The notes beneath the pieces were generated by a model that saw only the letters and a program-made list of their open reading frames with translations, was not told the DNA's origin and ran no database searches. A program made the position numbers and the translations under genes. DNA of 64,000 nucleotides from Carex sylvatica (Eukaryota > Streptophyta > Magnoliopsida > Poales > Cyperaceae). The DNA lies in NCBI GenBank assembly GCA_964058845.1, contig CAXKVR010000240.1, positions 1 to 64,000 of the forward strand, in the 5' to 3' direction. Every line of letters begins with the position of its first letter. The stretch's first letter is position 1. Below are positions 1 to 11,191 of the stretch, piece after piece.

Positions 1-203
1 CGGGTGGAATCATCGTTACCGTCGGATTGGTAAGGAAGCATCAGCCATGGGAGTTGGAGAGGAGGGTGGTTGGGGCGAGGGGAACAAGCGGATCGCCAGA
101 GACGACAGACAGCCCGGAGGCGGATGTAATCGGCGAGGGAGGTGACCTTGTTGGTTATGGCCTGAAACAGCTCCGATGGGAGAAGACACCAATCGGGCCC
201 CAT
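1..203 (-). CDS. F-box protein, N-terminal part, cut by window edge
   Basis: Read on the minus strand from the ATG at 203, an open frame runs to the window edge without a stop (67 codons). It begins MGPDWCLLPSELFQAI and continues with ADYIRLRAVCRLWRSA, the pattern of an F-box: LP near the start, then an I/L-R-x-R-x-VC-x-x-W-R core. A LPWLMLPY segment follows, as seen between the F-box and the DUF295/KIB beta-propeller of plant F-box proteins of the SKIP23 type. Such proteins bind SKP1 through the F-box and present targets to an SCF ubiquitin ligase. The coding part is GC-rich compared with its flanks. The C-terminal domain lies outside the window, so the subfamily is inference. A 218-bp MITE lies 94 bp upstream of the ATG. 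Confidence 0.75.
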   Translation of the reverse strand, partial: MGPDWCLLPSELFQAITNKVTSLADYIRLRAVCRLWRSACSPRPNHPPLQLPWLMLPYQSDGNDDST

Positions 204-297
204 TGTCAGTTTGTCACCGAATTGCTAATTTTGCGGATCAATCGCACAGAATGAGACATAGAAGAGAGGAAGGGATTACTGCAATGGTGGTGTCACT

Positions 298-515
298 GAA
301 ATCGTATCCTCTGCATTAACTCAAAAGGGAATCTTTTGAGTTAATGAATGTTGACCATCCAATTTATTTTAAGATTCGTGCAAACTATATCCGTACTAAC
401 ATTAAAGACCCCTATATTATAGGAAAGAGCCAGATTTTCTCCGTTTAACATCAAACGGTTGAGATTTATTAACTCAAAAGATTCCTTTTTGAGTTAATGC
501 AGAGGATACGCATTC
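298..515. mobile_element. Mutator-type MITE upstream of the F-box gene
   Basis: The ends are inverted repeats (GAAATCGTATCCTCTGCATT on the left; GAATGCGTATCCTCTGCATT read inward from the right). Each arm holds a shorter palindrome built on TTAACTCAAAAG. It is flanked by a perfect 9-bp direct repeat GGTGTCACT (289-297 and 516-524), the target-site size of Mutator-like elements. There is no coding capacity. It lies in the probable promoter or 5' UTR of the F-box gene. Confidence 0.85.
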
Positions 516-524
516 GGTGTCACT

Positions 525-1491
525 TGGGTTGATTTCCGTATTTTATCTTAAAACTAATTTTTTGCAGTTAGGCCGGGCTACGGAAATTGAAATCAACTTT
601 TCGGTTTCGGCCTGGGCCATACATAGGCTGGGTCTTATTTTTTTTTTATTCCTTACATTTATTTTCCAAACGCTTTGTAAACGAATGAAACTGAATCGAA
701 CTTACTCCAGTTTGAGTTTGAATAAGATTCGAATCAAACTGGTTTGATTTATTTCGAATCGAACTAATTTTTTATCAGATTAATTGCAAACTACAAATTT
801 TTCGAATCGAAGTCAATCGAATTACGAACTACAAATTTTTTTGGCAGCCCTAATAATATTGGTAGTTTATATATTAGTTTTCTTCTCGCATAACAAAATT
901 CACACAGTTTCCTTTTACTTTTTACAAATTTACACTAGTGAATTATGTGTCAGTTCAAGATTTTCCTACCTTTTACACTGTTGAATTGATTAAAATCACA
1001 ACATGGATCTAGTCAAATGAAACTTATTACATTGTTAATTTGTTACGCTGCTGAAATATTTTTCTATTATAAGTTATCATTATATTAACAATTTTGAGCT
1101 GTGATATAATTTTGATTATGTATTATTAAAGATTAATAGTTGAATCCATTAGTTACATTATTTGAGATTTGAACCTAAAATAGTTCGTAAATCAATTTCG
1201 AACGAATTATATCCAGTTTGAATTTGATTTGAATAAGATTCAAACCGAACTGGTTTGATTTATTTCAGAACAAACTAATTTCAAATTGAATCAAACTCAA
1301 ATCAAATCACAAACTACAATTTTTTTTACCACTCCTACCCGTAGGCCTTCCTTACATTTTATTAGACAAGAGTAATAAATTAAACTGTATATTTAATTTT
1401 ATAAAATGAAAGAATCAGTCGGATCTAGTTTTATAAGGCACAATTGCATGCATGTATTTTTAAAAATAGACATAATGTATTGTATCTCTTT
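525..1491. other. Intergenic, no gene seen
   Basis: AT-rich sequence with two related stretches (about 695-835 and 1195-1325) built on repeats of GAATCGAAC, GTTTGATTT and similar words in both orientations. They look like a degenerate inverted-repeat element. The short open frames here have no recognisable protein features. Confidence 0.5.
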
Positions 1492-1919
1492 CGGCAATTT
1501 TTATTAATACCCTAAAAAAAAAATTTACAAAATTGCTCCTAATTTTTTTTTTTTTTAAAACTGCCCCGACCGCTCGGCAGGGGGTGGTCCACACACCTAG
1601 CAGACCGCCCGTGGCAGGGGCAGTCCACTAGGGACTAGACCGCCCTCTATTTTTTTTTTTTAGTTTTTTTTTTTTAGAGATCTTAATATTTTTTATTTAA
1701 ATAATTTTGTGAATTTTTTTTTTCTTGTTTAGAGTATATGCCAAAAAATAAGACATTTGATATATTTATGAAGTGATGTCGTAAATCTTTATAACTTTGA
1801 TTAATTTGATTTGTCAGTTGGATATCACAAGTCTAAAGATAACACTAATTAAGGACTTGACATTAATTCTTAATAATTTATTTTATTCAAATATACACTA
1901 AAAAATATAGTTAGATTGC

Positions 1920-2620
1920 CTCAATGATATACATATATATACACATGTATTGTATTATATATACAGATACATATATTATACATATGTATAATATATAGTC
2001 CATGCGGCCGCATTTGTGACGCATGCACTGCAAATGACATCTGCTAGTAAATCAGCAAGTCTGGACTTATACAAGGACCAACCTGTAAAAGTGATTACAT
2101 CCGAATGTAGAGCATTAAAAAATACACATAATTGACATAAATTTCAATTTATTTGGATTTTTCTACTGCTAGTTATGAATTTTCAAAGTTCAGCTTTTGA
2201 ATAAACTTTAAACATCCATAACTTTGGCTAGGAAAGTCAAATTTGCACGTATGACCACTTTTCGGAAAGGGAGTAATTCCCGGGTATTCGAAGCATCAGA
2301 ATTTCAAAAAAACGTTGTTTAGTGTCTCAAAAATTCAGTTTAAGTTTTCATTCGACAGTAGGCATTAAAATATAGCGATTTTCAAACCATCTTAATAAAT
2401 AGTAAAAAAAAATCCAAAAATGTAAAATTTGATCTCCAAGCATATTTTAATATAGATTAAACATCTAACAGTTTAAATCGGCTATTTGGACTTCGAAACT
2501 ATAGATATGAGCGCAAATTAAAATATTCTCTTTTAATTCGCGAAGTAACGTAGCCTTACTTTATATATATATATACATATATTATATTATATATACATAT
2601 ATTATATTATATATACATAT
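1920..2620. repeat. AT dinucleotide-type tracts inside the MULE
   Basis: Two runs of TATATACATATATTATAT-like sequence (about 1925-2000 and 2562-2621) lie in the MULE interior. The second is the landing site of the Helitron, and the AT tract resumes at 4010. Confidence 0.7.
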
Positions 2621-2621
2621 A

Positions 2622-4009
2622 TCCTCACTACTAATAGCACAGATGTTTTTTTAACATTCAATCACCTATCTGTCAAGAAAGAATCTAAGCCATCCATTGA
2701 ATAAATCTGAGCCACTGATCAATATAATACTTTAATCTCAGCCATTAACATTTATTTTGATGTTATGGATCTGTTTCATATTTCCAAACGTATAAAAGTC
2801 TAACTTTAGTTCAAAACGCACTCGCCACATAACAAGTTACATGGAAATGATTTCATCTATAGAGATTTTCTCCCTTTCACCTTCTCCAACGCATTTTACT
2901 CCTCTTCTCCTCTTCCAGCGTTCCCACTGCTTTTTTCCTCTCTCCTTTGCCTTGGTCAAAATCACTCAAAATCATATGGATATTTTTAGTTCCTCTTTTT
3001 ATCCTTTCCGATATTGGTTGAGAAGAATATTTTCACAGTTGAATTTTCGCGCAAGTTCCCGATATTGGTTCTTCGATCTCTCTCCAATAGATTTGACAGG
3101 TAAATGTCTCCGCCATTGCAAGTTCAAATTCAACTGACTTTCTATCTATATATCAATCAAATTTGTTACTCTCAAATTGCTGATCTGATTTTTCATTTGC
3201 TAAAAACCAATATGGCCTACCATAAGACCGAAATAATAGTATGATAATTTTTAACTTGTATTAGAAGATCCAATACTTGTTGACCTGGATTATTCCAATT
3301 AATGGTCATGTGGGTTACTTTTAGGGTACACGTAGATAGATCTTGTAATTTAGATTTGATGCTAGTACTTGCTACTATAAATAAAATGTGTTACATTGCT
3401 TTTAAAATTGACATGTCTCTTCTCTCTATATATCACACCTATATATTTCTCATTTTATTCATTTCAGTAATATCGACAGACGATATGTAAAAATTAGATG
3501 CATTGTTGATTCTGTGGTTGATGTCTGACACATAACACAACCAATTGTGTATCCAATCTTTCTTTTTACCATTTTATCATGATATTATTTAGTTTGTTAA
3601 ATATTAAATTGAATAGTTCATTCATTAGAATGTAATTCTCTATAGCATTTTATATGTAGCTGCACCAGAATCTGATTGATGTTATGCACTATATAAATAA
3701 ATAAAATAATTTAATTTGATTTACTGATGTCTTTTCCAGTTATAACAAAATAAAATATTATTTGCATTATTATTTTGATATCATCATTATATATATAGTT
3801 CAGATTAATTAATTTACTTATTTCCATCATCTTACATAACATCACATGCAAATATAAATAAATAATAAAATTAAAGACATACTCTTAATCCATTTTTCAT
3901 GCAATTTACGAAATTCAAAAGCTATTTTTGGTGACATTGTAAGTTTATAATATAAAAATTACTAAATAAATATTTTATTTTCCATTGCAAAGCACGGGCA
4001 CTTAACTAG
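2622..4009 (+). mobile_element. Non-autonomous Helitron
   Basis: The 5' end is TCCTCACTACTAATAGCAC and the 3' end is GCACGGGCACTTAACTAG. These fit the TC...CTRR termini and GC-rich subterminal motif of plant Helitrons. The host base is A before the element and T after it, as Helitrons require, and there is no target-site duplication. The element is 1388 bp, with no RepHel coding sequence. Its first 300 bp hold a TATA-like ATAAAAG (2791) followed by pyrimidine-rich, 5'-UTR-like DNA and an open frame at 2841-3137 of no known family, so it may carry a captured promoter fragment. Confidence 0.8.
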
Positions 4010-4485
4010 TTATATTATATATATACATATATTATAAAAAATGAGTTTATAAAAATCCTATTTATAGTACAAAAAAAATGCGGGGTACTTTTGTATAATG
4101 CGGGAGTGCAAAATTTTTTTTTTTTTTTTTACAAAAGTACCTCCCTCATTAAGAATCAATGTCAAGTCCTTAATTAGTGTTATATTTAGACTTGTGATAT
4201 CCAACTGACAAATAAAATCAAAGTTATAAAATGTTACGACATCATTCATAAATATATCAAATGTCTTATATTTTGGCATACACCTTAAACAAAAAAAAAT
4301 TAAAATAATTTAAATTTAAGATAGATCTCTAAAAATAAAAAAAAATAGAGGACCGCCCAGCAGAGGGGCGGTCTGTTAGGTGTGTGGACTGCCCCCTGCC
4401 GGGCGGTCGGGGCAGCTTTAAAAAGAAAAAAAATCGAAAACAATTTTGTAAAAATCTTTTTTTAGGGTATTAATAAAAATGGCCG

Positions 4486-6970
4486 CTCATCCAGTTTATC
4501 CAAGTTACGTGTATCATTTGGTAACTTCGAAATTATATATTTTCTCCTCTAAATTTTACATAATTATATTTATTTTTTCTAAATTTCAAAAACCCACAGA
4601 TTTACTTAATTTATAATATTTTCAATTAAAAATCATTTTAATTTATAAAAGATTCATTTTATCTTTTATTTAAAAAAAAAATAAAGAGGAAATTTCATGT
4701 ATCGCCCTAAAAAACTTCAATATTACGTATTTTCTCCTCAAAAATTCATAATACCGTATTTATCCTTCAAAATTGTAGAAACTCACTATTTACCTAAAAA
4801 TAATAAAATTTACCAAACAATATTATTTAATAAAGTATGATCATTATACCCCCTCCCTCCTTTCTTTCTCTCTGCCCACTTCAATTCCTAGCGCCAAAAA
4901 ATCACTTATTTCATTCAATAAAATCAACATGGCAGAGGCAGCTTCCGCCAACTCTCAAACAAAAAAAAAAACAAAAAATTCACTTATTTCTCTGTGTCTG
5001 CTCCATTCGCTGCGCCAACTTGAGTAGCTCCATTCGCTGTGCCTCTCCAATTAATCAAACCTCAATAACATTATTAAAAAGATATGACAACCAGAAAATT
5101 AAAATTGTACTTTATCTTTCTTTTTTTTAAAACCAGGTAGCGACTGCCAGGTATAAAAAAAATTGTACTTTATCATTGTCTAAAAAGTTAATGATAATTT
5201 ATGCATAATCAACCTGTTTGAGCCATTATGACTTTGAACATAATATGACTTTCCTCTAATTACTTTTTTTGTTTTTTGCTTCAAACACTTCCATAGGCAA
5301 ATTTCATTAGTGTATCAGTACCCTTATATCATTTTGCCCTCTGTTACATTACTGTACCAGTGAACCCCTTACATCAGTTCTGAATCTAAACATAATAGGA
5401 GAGAATCAGTACAATAATTCCTAGAGTACCCTTACTCATTTTCTTTTCTCCATGACTTCATTCATGCCACTTACATCAATTTAGCACCAGCGTACCAATT
5501 AAGCCCTTACATTAGCTCTAAAACTAGACAAAATAGAAGAGAAAATTCGTAGAATACCCTTACTCATTCCCTTCCGGCTCCAACAATATAAGAACCCTTT
5601 AAACTGTACCAGTAAACAATATACAAAACAACAATTTCTATTGAACATATATAAGTTAAAAAAAAAAACAACCAATTTCATACACTTTTAAGTAGATTTT
5701 ATATAACTTTTCATATAACCAATCAGTTTTAACCATTGTAGTACCAACAAGTTTTAAACATACAAAATACAAGTATGGACAATCATAATCATAACCAAAA
5801 ATAAAATCACATCACAACTATTAGACAATCAAATATTACCAACTCATGGCATGCATCACACAGTTTTGACTTCGACTTCTACTTCTTACTCCTATGAGGC
5901 TTAGGTACTATGCATGGAAGAAATCGCCATTTAAAATAAGTGTTTTTTACAATACTAGAAACACATCATTCATTTAGATCACATTCATCATAATAAGAAT
6001 ACCGCAGCATACAATAGTGTAAATTAGAGATTCACTACAAAATTAACTTTGTTTTTTCAAGCTGTCTAAACTGTTGCATACAAACTACCTGCATCTGCAT
6101 TTTTCGTGCCAGATTCTAAAGCTCGAATTAGCTTATCCAAAATAAAAATAATCCAATTTAATATTTCATTAGATGACAAATTGATTCTCTTTCTCTTCAT
6201 GTTGAGCCCCAAATCCAGATATATAAAAGGGAATTCATTCATGATTATAGAGGGGAATTCCGAATACTCATAGTTGCAGAGGTAGTTAACACTTAATAAA
6301 CAGACATGTACTATTTGTAAATAATTTTTTTTTATAAATATATTGTTGGCGGTTATCCGCCAACCTTAAAAAAATAGACATGTACGTACTAAATTCTAAA
6401 GGAAGCTTGTTATCAAATAATACATAAAATATAAGAATATGGACAAGGGTCCTGGACTCCTAGTGATAACTCCTTTTGCTCACAACAAAGCATAAATGCC
6501 AACATTAAGAAGTAAACTAATTTGTGATAACTCATAATAATATCTATTAAGCATCTGAGATTGCATGTATATGTAAAAGCATAAACATCAAACATTCACG
6601 AGTTGGCCTAATTCTGAGAGCACCGAAGCACCTTAATCAACTCAAAAGTATATTTTTTATTTGCATTCTCTCTATATAAAACATAAAAGCTGAGTTTATA
6701 CACCCAAAAAGGACCATATGTTTTTACTTAGAAACAAGGGCGGACACAGTGTAGTTATTATTTCTCCTCCCTGGATTTTGAAGTTTTATACAAATTTATA
6801 GGTTCGGTTCGACTTTGCCTCCCTTTGAAATTTTATTTGCCCCCCTGAGAAAAATTCTGGATCAGTTCCTGCTTAGAAAACATATATGTTGTAATAAAAT
6901 CCGCCTCAACAGCTAAACAAAGCTTGGCTGAAACCACATAGTTGGTGGAATAAATGCTCAACGTTGTGGC
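4486..6970. other. Intergenic, low-complexity and duplicated DNA
   Basis: No gene seen. 4600-4830 holds degenerate repeats of the phrase CCTCAAAAATTCATAATACC. 4837-4880 and 4980-5060 are C/T-rich. About 5330-5580 is a diverged tandem duplication. 6340-6365 is a short GGCGGTTATCCGCC palindrome. Confidence 0.5.
5343..5575. repeat. Diverged tandem duplication, about 130 bp unit
   Basis: The segment beginning near 5355 (ACCAGTGAACCCCTTACATC) and ending with ACCCTTACTCATTTTC is repeated from about 5487 (GTACCAATTAAGCCCTTACA) to ACCCTTACTCATTCCC at about 5570. Spacing and word order are conserved, with many substitutions. Confidence 0.6.
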
Positions 6971-6986
6971 TGCTCACCAACATCAC

Positions 6987-7292
6987 GCATGCACCACCAG
7001 CTTAGACTTGCCATCAACCAGCTTGGTAAAAGAGATGTCGTAACACTTATCTCTACCTTCAGATGCCTCACACACCAACCCCTTATACAAACATCCCCCA
7101 CAAAGTGAGAGCAGATGGCCAAGCATTGGTGTTCAGTGATCCGACGGAGCCGATCAACAACTGTTCTAGGAGCTGGTGCAGCTCAATTTTCAATTTAGGG
7201 ACCTCCTCAATACCCTCCTTTATCTCATCTGAAGTATGAAGCAGATAGCCAGCGATCGATGCCATGGCTGGAGATTGAAAAACCAAATCCAT
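6987..7292 (-). pseudogene. Unrecognised gene fragment with a frameshift
   Basis: Read on the minus strand, the frame from 7292 gives a helix-like segment (IKEGIEEVPKLKIELHQLLE) and stops at 7083. A neighbouring frame then stays open over the next 100 bases (SEGRDKCYDISFTKLVDG and onward) to a TGA at about 6987. The pair reads like one exon broken by a single-base shift near 7095. The base composition is clearly richer in GC than the flanks. I do not recognise the family. The paired plus-strand block at 7560-7860, of similar composition, suggests a degraded gene locus. Confidence 0.35.
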
Positions 7293-7559
7293 AGCTCTCT
7301 CTGCATTAAATGTAACTCTAGAATTTGCTCAACTACTTCAAATACTATCTTAATTAATTGTTTGTCAATGTGTTGGTATACCGACTACCTTCTCTTTTCC
7401 CTGTACTTCCCTACCAAATCAACCACGCGCAGAAGGTGCTTAATAAAATTCTCCAACCAAATCCATGAAACATTCTCCATATGCATTTTTTACTTAATTC
7501 TCATTTTACCTTAGAACACCTATTGCCACCTACCTTTTAATCAAGCCAACACACTAATA

Positions 7560-7876
7560 CCATCTCTATATATACAATACTATATATACCCTCTATACCT
7601 TCCAATACTTCCCTATATACCACTATACAGTACACGAAACTCAACATGGCCATGGAACAGCAACCACTTTACACTCACCACTGCTTCTTTTCTCCCTTGG
7701 ATGAGCCCAACGGAATCAATTTAGAACTCAATGTCTCCGTCGTATTCCAACCAATCAGCTAAGGGGCACCATCACAAGCTAATCTAGTGGAACTCTTGGT
7801 ATCGCGCTACGGAGGTTTGGTGCCGAATTGGCACATCAGGTTGGTACCTGCCCCCACACAAATTAAGAAGGATAAT
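7560..7876 (+). pseudogene. Possible small or broken gene with TATA promoter
   Basis: A TATA-rich promoter-like stretch (CTATATATACAATACTATAT at 7566) is followed by an ATG at 7646 that opens a 37-codon frame (MAMEQQPLYTHHCFFSPLDE and onward) ending at a TAA (7757-7759). The same frame then stays open for about 38 more codons (GAPSQANLVELLVSRYGGLV and onward) up to AATG|GTAACC near 7876, which could be a splice donor. This suggests an exon interrupted by a nonsense change. No protein family is recognised; confidence is low. Confidence 0.3.
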
Positions 7877-7889
7877 GGTAACCATACTG

Positions 7890-8518
7890 CATTTTCCTCT
7901 TGCTTTTTATAAAATTCTTTTTAATACCAATCATTAAATAACTTATAATTTTTGTTTTTTTTTCAAATATAGATACCACTTTTTAGATATTAAATGTACT
8001 AGAAAGATAACAATATTTTATGTATTTACTTAGAAGTGACTTTTGAACTGAGATCAATAACTGAGAATTCAAACATTTTTATTTTATTTCAATAATACAT
8101 AAATAAATATATTAATTTTTCTTACAACCACAAAATATTCGACGTGGAAAATGTTGATCCGTATTATTTGTAGCAGTCTTTCTAATAAATCAAATTATAT
8201 ATTATGCTATCTATTTTCAAAGAAATATATTAAATATTTCTAATATTTCAATATAAAAAATAAATAAATTATAAATATTTCTAATATTTCAATATAAAAA
8301 ATAAATAAATTATAAATATTTCTATTTAAATAAAAAATTCTGAAAAAAGAAAAAATATTGAAACTGGAAAAAAAATTTACAATATATTTTTTTTAGTCGC
8401 TGGTTTTAGACTGAATTACCGGAAAAAAAATTCAGTTTAGGTAGATTTCGAAATCCTACCCAAATTTGGTTACTTTTTAAAATTTAATTATTTTTTTGAA
8501 TATTTATAAAAAATTCGG
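7890..8518. mobile_element. Truncated MULE-type element
   Basis: The right end (GAATATTTATAAAAAATTCGG at 8498-8518) matches the terminal repeat of the element at 39217-40087. The interior (about 7910-8360) is an inverted copy of that element's interior, sharing runs such as AATGTACTAGAAAGAT and TAGCAGTCTTTCTAATAAAT. The left end has no terminal repeat I can find. No coding capacity. Confidence 0.55.
8232..8318. repeat. Exact tandem duplication of about 41 bp
   Basis: The unit containing ATTTCTAATATTTCAATATA followed by AAAAATAAATAAATTATAAA occurs twice in a row inside the truncated MULE. Only one copy is present in the related element at 39480-39545. Confidence 0.75.
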
Positions 8519-8878
8519 TCACCAAGAGACTTTGTAAACTTAATTACACCATAGTTTTATTCGCGCTTTATTATGTATTTTGCTTTAAGTTTTGCTTCGC
8601 TTGTCAAATGCAACAATAATTTATAGATATAGTTAAAAAAAAAAATATGAACATCATACATTTCAATATTTTTTTTTCTTGTGGAAAGCAGAAACGGGAG
8701 AACAATATATTTGATGATATATATGACTAATATATTGATAGTTGAGATTCCAAGCTATCGGAGAAACAAAAGTTGAATTGAGAGAATTATACTGAAAAAA
8801 AGATATTATTTGGACTTGAATTTGAAAATCAACTGATTTACTCTCTTTTTTTTGACGTACATAGCCGTGCGCTTAATT

Positions 8879-9520
8879 CTGAAATTTTTATTAATATTAA
8901 AAAAATAAACAAATTTTAAATTCTATACACTTTTGCGCAAGATTTCGAAAAATTATCAAATCGGTCAAATTCTCGCCAGTTTGTGAGCATCTTTCCGGTT
9001 ATTTTCTAACCGGTTCCAAAAAATAAAACCGATGAGATTTTGACCGGTTCCGAATAATTAGACCGGTGAGACTTTGACTGGTGGGACCAGTGGAGAATTC
9101 ACTGTTTCCTTAATTTTTTTTAATTCATTCTTTTTAATTGATTGGATCTTTCTGACAGGCTTTGGTCTTTTTAATTGGATCTTTAATTGGACTGTACACA
9201 TGTTAATTGTTAAGCTTTGATTGATTGACAGATGTTTAGGTATCTTGTTTTATCTTTCATGTCATTTAACAATCAAACAAAATACCATATACGTGTCAAT
9301 TAACTAATGTAACGAGACAATTAAATAAATCAAAGTAAAAATTCGGAACTGGTCAAAATTTCACCGGTTATATTTTTGGAACCGGTTAGAAAAAAACCGG
9401 AAAGATGTTCACAAATCGGTAAGAATTTGATCAGTTTGATTATTTTTCGAAATCTTATACAAAAATGGTTGGTAAAATTTGAAATTTGTTTATTTTTTTG
9501 GATATTAATAAAAATTTCGG
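8879..9520. mobile_element. Non-autonomous MULE, 642 bp, with perfect target-site duplication
   Basis: The terminal repeats are CTGAAATTTTTATTAATATT (left) and CCGAAATTTTTATTAATATC (read inward from the right). They extend about 180 bp and include repeated ACCGGTT words. A perfect 9-bp repeat CGCTTAATT flanks it (8870-8878 and 9521-9529). No transposase. It belongs to the same family as 39217-40087 by its termini. Confidence 0.9.
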
Positions 9521-9529
9521 CGCTTAATT

Positions 9530-10680
9530 ATTCCACTGCTATTCTCTGTGTCACTCACACCTCATATATATGATAATTGAATAAAACCAAGGCCGCTTTA
9601 TTATTATTATTTTTTATAAAAAGTCCGTACACAATTATACTTTTTCCGACATAATGAATTTCGAGAATTTTTATTTAAAAAAAGTTATAAAATAAGAGAA
9701 AGAAAAAGAGTATTTGTGTTTTTCGATACATAGAAAAATGTGTAAAAAAATTACTGATCCAAAATAACCTTTTATTTCATGTTCTGTGTGAAATAATAAA
9801 CTAAAAATTAACCCAATTTACTTTTTATTTCAATCTGCGAAATACTATAGTAAATGTTACTAATACATTTATCATGATCATCTTTTATGAATTGAATTAA
9901 GTTAATACTAAATTGAGAATTAAAAATATGCAAAATTAAAATGGGTTGAATCTGATTATCTTAATTTTTTTTTTTGGCCTACTTAACAGAAATTATGAAT
10001 TCATCCCTGACCACTTACCAGTTCATACTGTAATCAAGTCCTTAATTTGACAAACAATACAATATTCATTACATATTATCATAAAATCTAGGAAGTTACA
10101 AAGTTTCTACTTATTTTATAAACTATCTATATTCCAATAGTATTTAAATTATAAAATATATTTTACATCCGTATTATATCTTAATTATAAATTATAAATT
10201 ATAAATTTTGTCAAATTATTCATAAATTTCAAACTTGTCGCTGTGTACGTAATTGCCATAATATTATTAAGGCTAAGTGCTATGGATAGCATAAGACTTT
10301 TCGTACTATTGTTTCAAAAACCTATCATATAAACTTCAAACTTCGATTTAAGTAGGTTAGTAAGTTGATTATATAAGGAACTTGTAGAATATTATTTTTT
10401 ACTATTTTTAAAATATTTTTACTATTTATTATGATTTATGAAAGACGACAAAAAAATGTGCTAAAATATTGTCAATTTTCTTTTATTTTTAAATCATTTT
10501 TGTCATCTTTCATAAATAATAAAAATAATAAAAATTAATATTTTACAAATTTATTATTTAATTAATTTACTGGCTACTTAGATCAAAATTTAAAATTTAT
10601 ACAATAAATTTTATACTATCAATAGCACTTGAACGATTTAATATTATTTCTCGTTAACTTTACCAATTTGATCTGAAAAA
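9530..10680. other. Intergenic, no gene seen
   Basis: AT-rich sequence with a weak inverted repeat about 10390-10545 (runs of ATATTTTTTACTATTTTT and its complement around AAAGACGACAAAAA). No coding sequence or RNA gene is supported. Confidence 0.5.
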
Positions 10681-10682
10681 CT

Positions 10683-10835
10683 ATTGGGTTCATGAATGGG
10701 CCAACTTGCCTTAGAATATAAAAATCGAAATAATAAATTTTCATTGGTTATTGGGCCGTTAATGGGCCGAATGCTTCAATAAAATGAGAGCATGTTTGAT
10801 GTTTCTACCTAACCTTCCGCTATATAAATAAATCT
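10683..10835 (+). promoter_or_regulatory. Promoter with site II motifs and TATA box
   Basis: Three TGGGCC-type site II motifs (ATGGGCCAAC near 10695, TTGGGCCGTT near 10751, ATGGGCCGAA near 10763) lie upstream of a TATA box CTATATAAATAAAT at 10820. Site II motifs are typical of plant housekeeping, ribosomal and snoRNA genes. About 50 bp downstream is GATTCTAG|GTAAAA, a good splice donor (10885/10886). Confidence 0.6.
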
Positions 10836-11191
10836 AGCGATCTCTTTTTCGATCTCTCCGAATTGCGCCGCTTCGGTGATTCTAGGTAAAAAATTTTTAG
10901 GTTAAATAACTATTTTGGTTTTATAATTAATTGTTTTATTTTTCGTTGAAGATAAACGGACCTAAGCAGCATTATTTAAAAATATATATTTATGTTTTTA
11001 TTATTGGGAAAATTGTATGCTTCGATTTCCAATCGTTTCGGAAATTGATTCGTTAATCAGTATATTTTGGCTTCCGGTAAATTGTTTTGTATTTTGAATT
11101 ATTTTATTCAAATGATTGGCTTTATGTGGAATTGAGTTGTGATTAATTATTTTTTTATTAGATCTTATAATATTTTGTTGTAAATCAAAAC

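Larger units (their letters stand above)
1492..4485. mobile_element. Mutator-like element with long terminal inverted repeats, split by a Helitron
   Basis: The left arm (1492 to about 1905) begins CGGCAATTTTTATTAATACC. Its reverse complement returns at about 4070-4485, ending in GGTATTAATAAAAATGGCCG. Both arms carry a GC-rich island with GACCGCCC/GGGCGGTC hairpins and the same AT-rich inner sequence. The interior (about 2005-2540) resembles 41550-41900, and the arms match the elements at 37895-39045 and about 40600-42120. The 9-bp flanks (1483-1491 TATCTCTTT; 4486-4494 CTCATCCAG) do not match, so the two arms may come from a rearranged or recombined element. No transposase frame is left. Without the nested Helitron the element is about 1.6 kb. 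Confidence 0.75.

Noticed and set aside
2841..3137. 98-codon frame within the Helitron considered as a gene
   Set aside because: Low-complexity N-terminus, no family. Kept only as possible captured leader sequence.
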